From NCBI GenBank assembly GCA_030272585.1, contig BSYQ01000002.1, forward strand, positions 1,488,001 through 1,552,000: a stretch of 64,000 nt of DNA, read 5' to 3'. A program made the translations under genes and the position numbers. The notes below the pieces were generated by a model. That model saw only the letters and a program-made list of their open reading frames with translations, was not told the origin of the DNA and searched no databases. Shown here in pieces: positions 57,668 to 64,000 of this stretch. Each line of letters starts with the position of its first letter. Position 1 is the first letter of the stretch. The DNA is from Bryopsis sp. KO-2023 (lineage: Eukaryota > Chlorophyta > Ulvophyceae > Bryopsidales > Bryopsidaceae).

Positions 57668-58147
57668 CAAATCATTAGTACTTTTCGTTTCATAAGTATT
57701 GTTGGTTTCTCCAATGTCCTGGCTAAAAGGGGTAAACCCAAAATTGCAAAAACAAAGATGTTCGTGAAAAGTATTGATGCTCCCAAATAGGTCCTTAAAT
57801 AGGTTTGCAGTGACTCCATGCTTTGGAAACCACGAATCTTATTTAGTGAAACATAAGTTTGTAAATCGTCTCTCATTTCTTTTCGTAGCGAGATGTTGTA
57901 ATATGCGAGTTATTCGTGTGCACTTCCGCTGAAAGGATCATCCGAGGCATTCCACTTATTCCTTGCATCGTGCAAGATTGTACCGACAAGATAACTAAGA
58001 AAATTTTGGAGCTTGCGTGGTCGAAGTGACCGCGATGTTAGCTCATTCTGTTCTTTTCTCCTCTAAGAGATTTCGCTATATTCTACAGATTTCGAAAAAG
58101 GCGACACATAATGTGTTTGATTAGTGAGATTTCTTCGGTAGCATCAC
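57668..58147. repeat. Direct repeat, copy 2
   Basis: See copy 1 at 55378-55985. The minus frame here (57667-57876) reads YLGASILFTNIFVFAILGLP and LEKPTILMKRKVLMI, hydrophobic then basic. It is shorter than copy 1 because of one internal gap. Confidence 0.7.
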
Positions 58148-61100
58148 TTGATGATTACAACCCCGTAAACCTTGAGGCAAGAATAACTGAAACATTGCTG
58201 ATAGTACGCGTGAATATATAGTATACCTGACTTGGCATATAATGGACTGAATATAAATTAAAAATAAGATGTCCAAACATGACCTCGATAGATAGTTAGA
58301 CAAGCTGATATCACGAATCGTCGGTTTAAGAATAGAAAGACAAAAGCATGAGCCAACACTATAATCCATTAAAATTGTGGGGAAGCTACGTAGAAAGAAA
58401 CGAAAACCGACACCACCTAGAGTAAAAAGGTGGCTCGACCAAAAAAAAGACGGATTAAGTCTGAATCTTAAGGAATTAGTATCATGGTTCAAACCTCGAA
58501 AATCTATCGTCTACAAGACGTGTTGCATCAACATTCGATAGGATACGCTAGAAGAATATCTGATGGGTATAGATGTGTCCACATAGCGCAATGAGCTAAC
58601 CGTGTACCTCTTGGAAGTATTTCAACGAGCAGTTTAGGAAAAAAACCCAGAAAAGCTTTCCTGTTGATATCCTGAGCCCATTGTAGCACTCCGTGCAAAG
58701 ACCTACGTCAACGAGCCTTTCAACCGACAAGAAAAGGGAAAATAGATTTCTGAGGAGCCGAAGACCAATTCGCCAAAGCGATGGCGGAGGCTCGCACTAA
58801 CGCTAACGATAACCGCCGACTCCGTGAAGAAGTCACGAGATGGCAGAATTAAGTCAACTCCCTGAGATTGCGTTTCATGACCCTTTGCACTTCGCGTACA
58901 GAAGCTAGGATGAAGTCACACACTTGGAGAAAGGGCATTCCTTTGAGAAGCAATCACGATTCTAATGGAGAAACGAGAGATATCTTTTTCGTGGGATAAG
59001 GGCACCTAGTATAAAAGTATAGTTTACCTAAGACTTTATGTATTTAAATAGCACACCTTGGTTTTTGGAGATAATACACATGTTGGGGCCCATCAAATGA
59101 CCGTTCGAACTCTTTGAGATGGGCGAATACCAACACAAACCGTAGAGTCCTAATTCTTGACAAAGGAGGCAAGAGAGGCTACAAGGACCACATATGGATA
59201 TAGCGGGTATATCAAAAAGGTGGGTTCCCTTCGACTCTCGACATCGCACAAATACGAAGGCCACTATTGTGTCGACTCCATATTTGACCATCTTTTGTGT
59301 GGGCGGTGTGGTTATGTTCCCAACCTTCATCAGGAGGTCTTACTTCCCGGACCCCCATTAGTTTTCAATAGGACGGGGGTGGGGAAGGGAATCGCAACTG
59401 GCGATTTTGCATTGCGATTCTCAAGTCACTTTTTACTTGGCATGATTGGAATTTTTTCCCCCTACGTAGATAATATTTTGGTTTTTCATTGTAGAGCGAT
59501 AGTGAAGGAATGTAGTGGTTGAAAGGGAAACAAATGACTGGCTCAGAATAGCTCAATAGTGTTTGTGGCTATTATTGATTAGTCGTGGGAAGGTATAAGT
59601 TCGATATGGAAAGCTTGTAAACAAGAGACAGCGAACGTTTGTTCGCGTCGAGACTTTGCCTGAAATCTACGCGCTCATTTTACTTAAGTGGTTACAGAAC
59701 ACACCAATCCCACGAATCCCGTGTTCCAAGTAAGTAGAACGTCAAAATGAACAAGGGGACCTCTTAAGTACTCAAAAGTGTAGTACGCTGACGTATGTCC
59801 CAACCTCTGGGTCCTTTCAGTCTTACTCTTGACTCTACATGCGTCAGCCACCCTCGGCTCTATCCCAAACTACCTTGGAGCGCCAAAAACAACCAACACA
59901 TTTAATCGCAAACTCGAAGTAGATCGAATGAACTTAAGAGCGAATCCAAAAATTCAAGATCTAGACAAAAAGGTATAAGATAAAATGTTCATGAGCCTCG
60001 ACAATCTTCAGGACTCCGGTTCATATTGATGGCAACCACTTCACCCCCACGACCCAAGGTTTTCCTACTGCTGATATTGACTATAGTTATATAGACTTTG
60101 AGCTCATAAAAGAAACGTTCATTTCACATATGTACTTCCATTCGACTTCAAATACTTGGCGGCAAATATAAGGTAATGGTCCTAAATTTTGATAGCACCT
60201 ACCTCACGGAGACTACCCAATTTTCCCTTCTTGTTTAACATTGTTTTCTTTGGGGTTTTTGTTAGAGATATTTAAAGCTAGTAACCGAACCCACGACGCT
60301 TGCTTATCCAGTTTTTTCCGTAAGTTTACCAACAAGGGCGAGGGGTAATGGGCAATTTTCTTTTCAACCGAACTGAAAAGAACAAGGGGTTTGAATCCCC
60401 CATGCCTCATAAAATTTTCCAATAATCCGGTTTCCCATGGACTTCATATCGAGTAACAAGTTTTTAATAGATTTTTGAGCAAGCGAATCGTGCATGTTAA
60501 TCGAAATTTACTTTTGGTCAAGTATACTGGGACATTTTAAGACGACACGTTCAATCGGCTCACGAAAAGGAATTTTTGAGACGGAGTATATTCCAATATA
60601 TTTTTATCATTTGTCAAGCGGTATTTTCGAATGGATTGAAAGGTCGCAAGTTCTTGGTTATCTACCGTTTGTCATGCGGGTGCTTGCGCCTTGAAAATTA
60701 TGTCTTCTTGTCATTTATCGAACCACACCGGTAAAACGAGTTCCGAACCACTGAGAAAAGAATGGGAATACTTTAATTAAAGGGTGCAAGCAAAGGTACT
60801 TTCGGAAAAGCCGACGCACGTGAGGAATGGAACTAGTGGAGGAGAGGGAATGAAGTGGGATATTTCCTAAGAAGTTCAGAGTGGAGTTTCAGGGGTTATC
60901 GATTGTGGAGAGGCTGTACAGGGTGTTTGCATGTTTGGCAATACGCGTTGTGGCTAGATAAAAGTGGGACAAACCCTGTAAGAGGGATTACTTTGTTTGA
61001 GTAAAGTTGAAGAGTGTGTTCGTGTCTACCACAAAAGTTAACAGTAGGCTTGTGCTAGCTGTGTTGTATTCCAACCGAGGGGCAGCCCGGCTAATGTTGA

Positions 61101-64000
61101 AGAAGCCGCTCTTCGAAAGCCAACCTTAGCCCTTGCGCCACATCTGTGGGTGTTTTTCTAATCACAATTTTTAATTTGTTCAGCTTGTGTGCGTGTGTAT
61201 TTGTGTGGAGATGTGGTGCTTGATCGTTGAGTGTGTGGTTATGAGTTAAACTGTTGGGTTCTCGGAAGGTTCGACTCCTCCGGCTCATACTTACGAAGAG
61301 AAAAACAAAAACATGCATACACACAAAAGATGATAGCGACTTAAGTGGACCCACAATGAGCTTTGTTTTTATGGGACAAAAGCGGAGGATTTGACCTTCG
61401 GATGTGATTTCTTTATCACGGACGCAAAGGTTATATCTTCAGAGCGAGTTCTCCTAGAGCCTCGTTTACAAGTCGACTTTACTTAGTTCCAGTGGGGCAA
61501 ACTCCAACCTTTCGATCGTTTCACGATTTAATCTTTTCAGTTTTCGACGATCATAATTTCAGAATTCATGAAGTTTTTCGCACAAAAGAAGCGTTTCATT
61601 GAAGTCTCGGCCGGATTAACCGTCCCTATTTCTCTCGGGAGGATTAGCATCGTTATTTCAATGTTTGTGGCCTCAGGATATTGAATTTTTAGAAGTGATA
61701 TTAACATAAAAGAGCCGCCCATCTTAAGGAGTGACAAGAAAATTCAACTACATATTGCTTCATGGAATCAATGAATTAATGGTGATAAATTATTCCCCAG
61801 CTTCTTAGAGGATATGGATGACGTTAACGTTATGGAGCTTCACAAATTTAGGGATCGGAGTTTATGTTGGGCTTTTATCTCTCTTCTCTTTTCTTTTTTC
61901 TTTTCAGAAAATTCGCAATAGTCCTTGATGAGAGATTACAACTATCCGCACCTTTTGACTTGGAGATATCAAAGAGCGAAAACTCAAAAGAATACCCCTG
62001 GGATCGTGGCTACAAAGAAATGATATGCCGATACAAATAAAATTTTCCCAAACATGGGTAAAATAAAATAATTTCGTTTTCTCGCGCCGGGTTTTTATTA
62101 TACGGAATGATCGTCTGCGTATGTGAATCAATGCAATGCTTCCATTTTGTGAAAGAATCTTTAAGGGGTCTAAAGCAATTTCGAATCAACTTTAGACTTA
62201 CGATAACCGCGACGAGCTGTCATCCGTCACATTGATACATTTGTGTGTTGTATCCCTTTCCGTAGCCCGACCTGAAATGGTTGATGATTGAGATTGACGA
62301 GGATTTCGCAACACAAATGAGGTCCCTCGGAGCACACCCATCGTGCTAACAGCAAAACTAAAGACAAGCAGATACATAAAATGCGTCTTTTATATCAAGC
62401 TGAAGTTATGAGCAAATGCGAAATGTTCCCTCTATCGCAAATAGAAGACACACTAGAATGGGCACCAAAAGTCAAAGAATTCAACGCCTTTAAATGTTTT
62501 GTAGGATCAAGGTGAGAGAAAGCAAACGATACTGCCGATGCATGAAACTTCCTTTGGTATACGCATTCACTCATATTGTTATGCTGATAAGTTTGAAGAG
62601 CTGGCCCCACATGCAACAGCGGTTCGTCACTCAAGCGTAGTAACTTACTACACCACTACTAGTAAGCTTTTAGAGGAGTTTATTTGTACATATATGGACG
62701 ACATTTAACGATCACGTAGGGCACTCGAAAAAACGGTTTGGACGCTTGTCAATGTTTTCACTTGAAGAAAAGCAGTGTTGTCCATCCGGGGTTTTGAGCA
62801 CGCGTTCAGAAGATCAAGGCGCTTCTGAGAGTCATTCAAGCAAATGTTTTTTTTTCCATAAAAAAAGCTTCGTGTGGGAAAGATGTTTTAAAATTTTTTT
62901 GCGACTACCTCAATCGTACTCAATTTCACCATAGGTGGATACCTAAGTCAGACACCAAGATCTTTTTTCGGTCCCGTGTTGCTCGTGACTCACACTTGAC
63001 CTATCACCCACAGCTTTTATTGCAGGTGTTCTCGCAATATGAGTCTTCTTTTCCCTCAAAAATGCATCGTCTCTCGTCCTTTTCGATGTTTCTGAATAGT
63101 AAAGTTGTTTTTTTTGTATTCCGCTTCCCGAATTCCAAGGTGGGGATATTCCAAAGTACCAATAAACCTCACGGTCTCGCCAAAATTGGCAAAATAATAT
63201 GGGGATTTGGAGAAGAAAATGAAATCGAGCAGAAAGAAAACAAACACCCTATTGACCACCACCCTTCTCATAAACCTCAAAGAAATCCAATGAAGAGTTG
63301 GAAAATAAGCGCTTCGTGGTATAAAAAACATGAAGTTTATCATTTGTTCTCAGCCCAAATTGAAGTTGTTTTTTTTATTGGTGTTCAAATATCTATCCAC
63401 ACGGCAAGACAAGCGAGTTGTACTACTACATCATACTCCCATGCTTATGAATGTTGATTGGTTGAAAATTTCATGTTCTTCGTTTAAGAATTTAATTTAT
63501 ATGGCCCCATCATCTTGTTCATTATCTTGCACGATACATCGTATTTTGTTTTTCTATATTTCCTTGGAATATCCCAGAGCTCGAAGTTCATGAAGCATGA
63601 GGATAATTTACGCAGCATTTTTTGTTGTTGAAGATTAACATTCAATCAAGTCAAGCGGAGGAGGTGGTGTTATAGATTCAAGAAAAGCATTCTTAATGGC
63701 CGTAACAAGTTTTCTTTTTACCGACCTCCGAAGAGATTATTGATATTATGGGGCGAAATCGCTAACACCAATCTTTGTTCTTATCCTTGAACACAACTAT
63801 ATTTTGGAGAATATTCTCCTGAGAAACAAGGACAATCAATGTGTGTAATTTGTCACCGACCCATAAACCTACAAGAAGTTCTAAAGTTCTTCTTTGCTTG
63901 CACAAAAACACGGGGAAGGGAACATTTATGGTTCTATCAATTATGATTCACGACAATTTTTGTAAGATCGAGATAACCTAATCGACGACAAACCATGAGT
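58148..64000. other. Right end of the window: no convincing gene
   Basis: The longest plus frames are 59157-59522 (including HKYEGHYCVDSIFDHLLCGR and PYVDNILVF) and 62996-63457 (including KPHGLAKIGKIIWGFGEENE). Near 58785-58850 a charged helical stretch reads AKAMAEARTNANDNRRLREE. None has a full motif set or splice support. The surroundings are AT-rich and resemble the other decayed intervals. Confidence 0.3.

Noticed and set aside
59157-59522. YVDNILVF resembling a reverse transcriptase YVDD block
   Set aside because: No other RT block lies at the expected distance; a single short match is not enough.
61228-61290. Possible tRNA 3' half (GGTTCGACTCC followed by GGCTCATAC)
   Set aside because: The T stem has a mismatch and only about 44 bases separate the would-be acceptor halves, so no cloverleaf can be drawn.

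Overview
Eukaryotic nuclear DNA. Three things show this: spliceosomal GT-AG introns of about 83-87 bp, a tRNA gene with no encoded CCA, and debris of non-LTR retrotransposons, LTR retrotransposons and hAT DNA transposons. Compact introns and a mix of host genes with repeats fit an alga or other protist, but nothing seen fixes the lineage. All coordinates and comparisons were read by eye; no search or alignment program was run.

Layout. (1) 1-5.5 kb is the gene-bearing part: exons of a forward gene ending at 810, a tRNA-Arg(TCT) on the minus strand, reverse-strand exons at 3037-3530, and, divergent from them, a well-supported three-exon leucine-rich-repeat gene (3730-4722) whose predicted protein ends in a single hydrophobic segment, like a tail-anchored membrane protein. 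(2) 5.5-8.4 kb is low-complexity sequence (pyrimidine runs, a TTTC microsatellite, T-run/G-run blocks) ending in a roughly 310 bp MITE. (3) 9.9-28.7 kb is repeat-rich: a hAT transposase fragment, two copies of a 2.6-3.1 kb element, a retropepsin-like fossil, the C-terminal part of a LINE with a restriction-like endonuclease, the 5' end of an LTR element with a gag-like frame, and a clean 641 bp hAT MITE with an 8 bp target duplication. (4) 28.8-36.7 kb is mostly without recognisable genes, apart from a reverse-strand cysteine-rich reading frame of zf-4CXXC_R1 type (34652-35311) and a 169 bp tandem duplication. (5) 36.8-46.0 kb is a 9.2 kb stretch framed by inverted arms that start with the same hAT end and carry a tRNA-derived segment; it contains a copia-like LTR, a regular 56 bp array of small hairpins and several short unidentified frames. 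(6) 46-64 kb is gene-poor, with a LINE reverse transcriptase fragment, inverted and direct repeat copies and scattered unassigned frames.

The host genes and the mobile DNA show no functional link. I found no clear evidence of a wholly new biological system. The most unusual structures are the hAT-ended arms carrying tRNA-derived sequence, the hairpin array, and the pair of 2.6-3.1 kb elements with a conserved unidentified frame.
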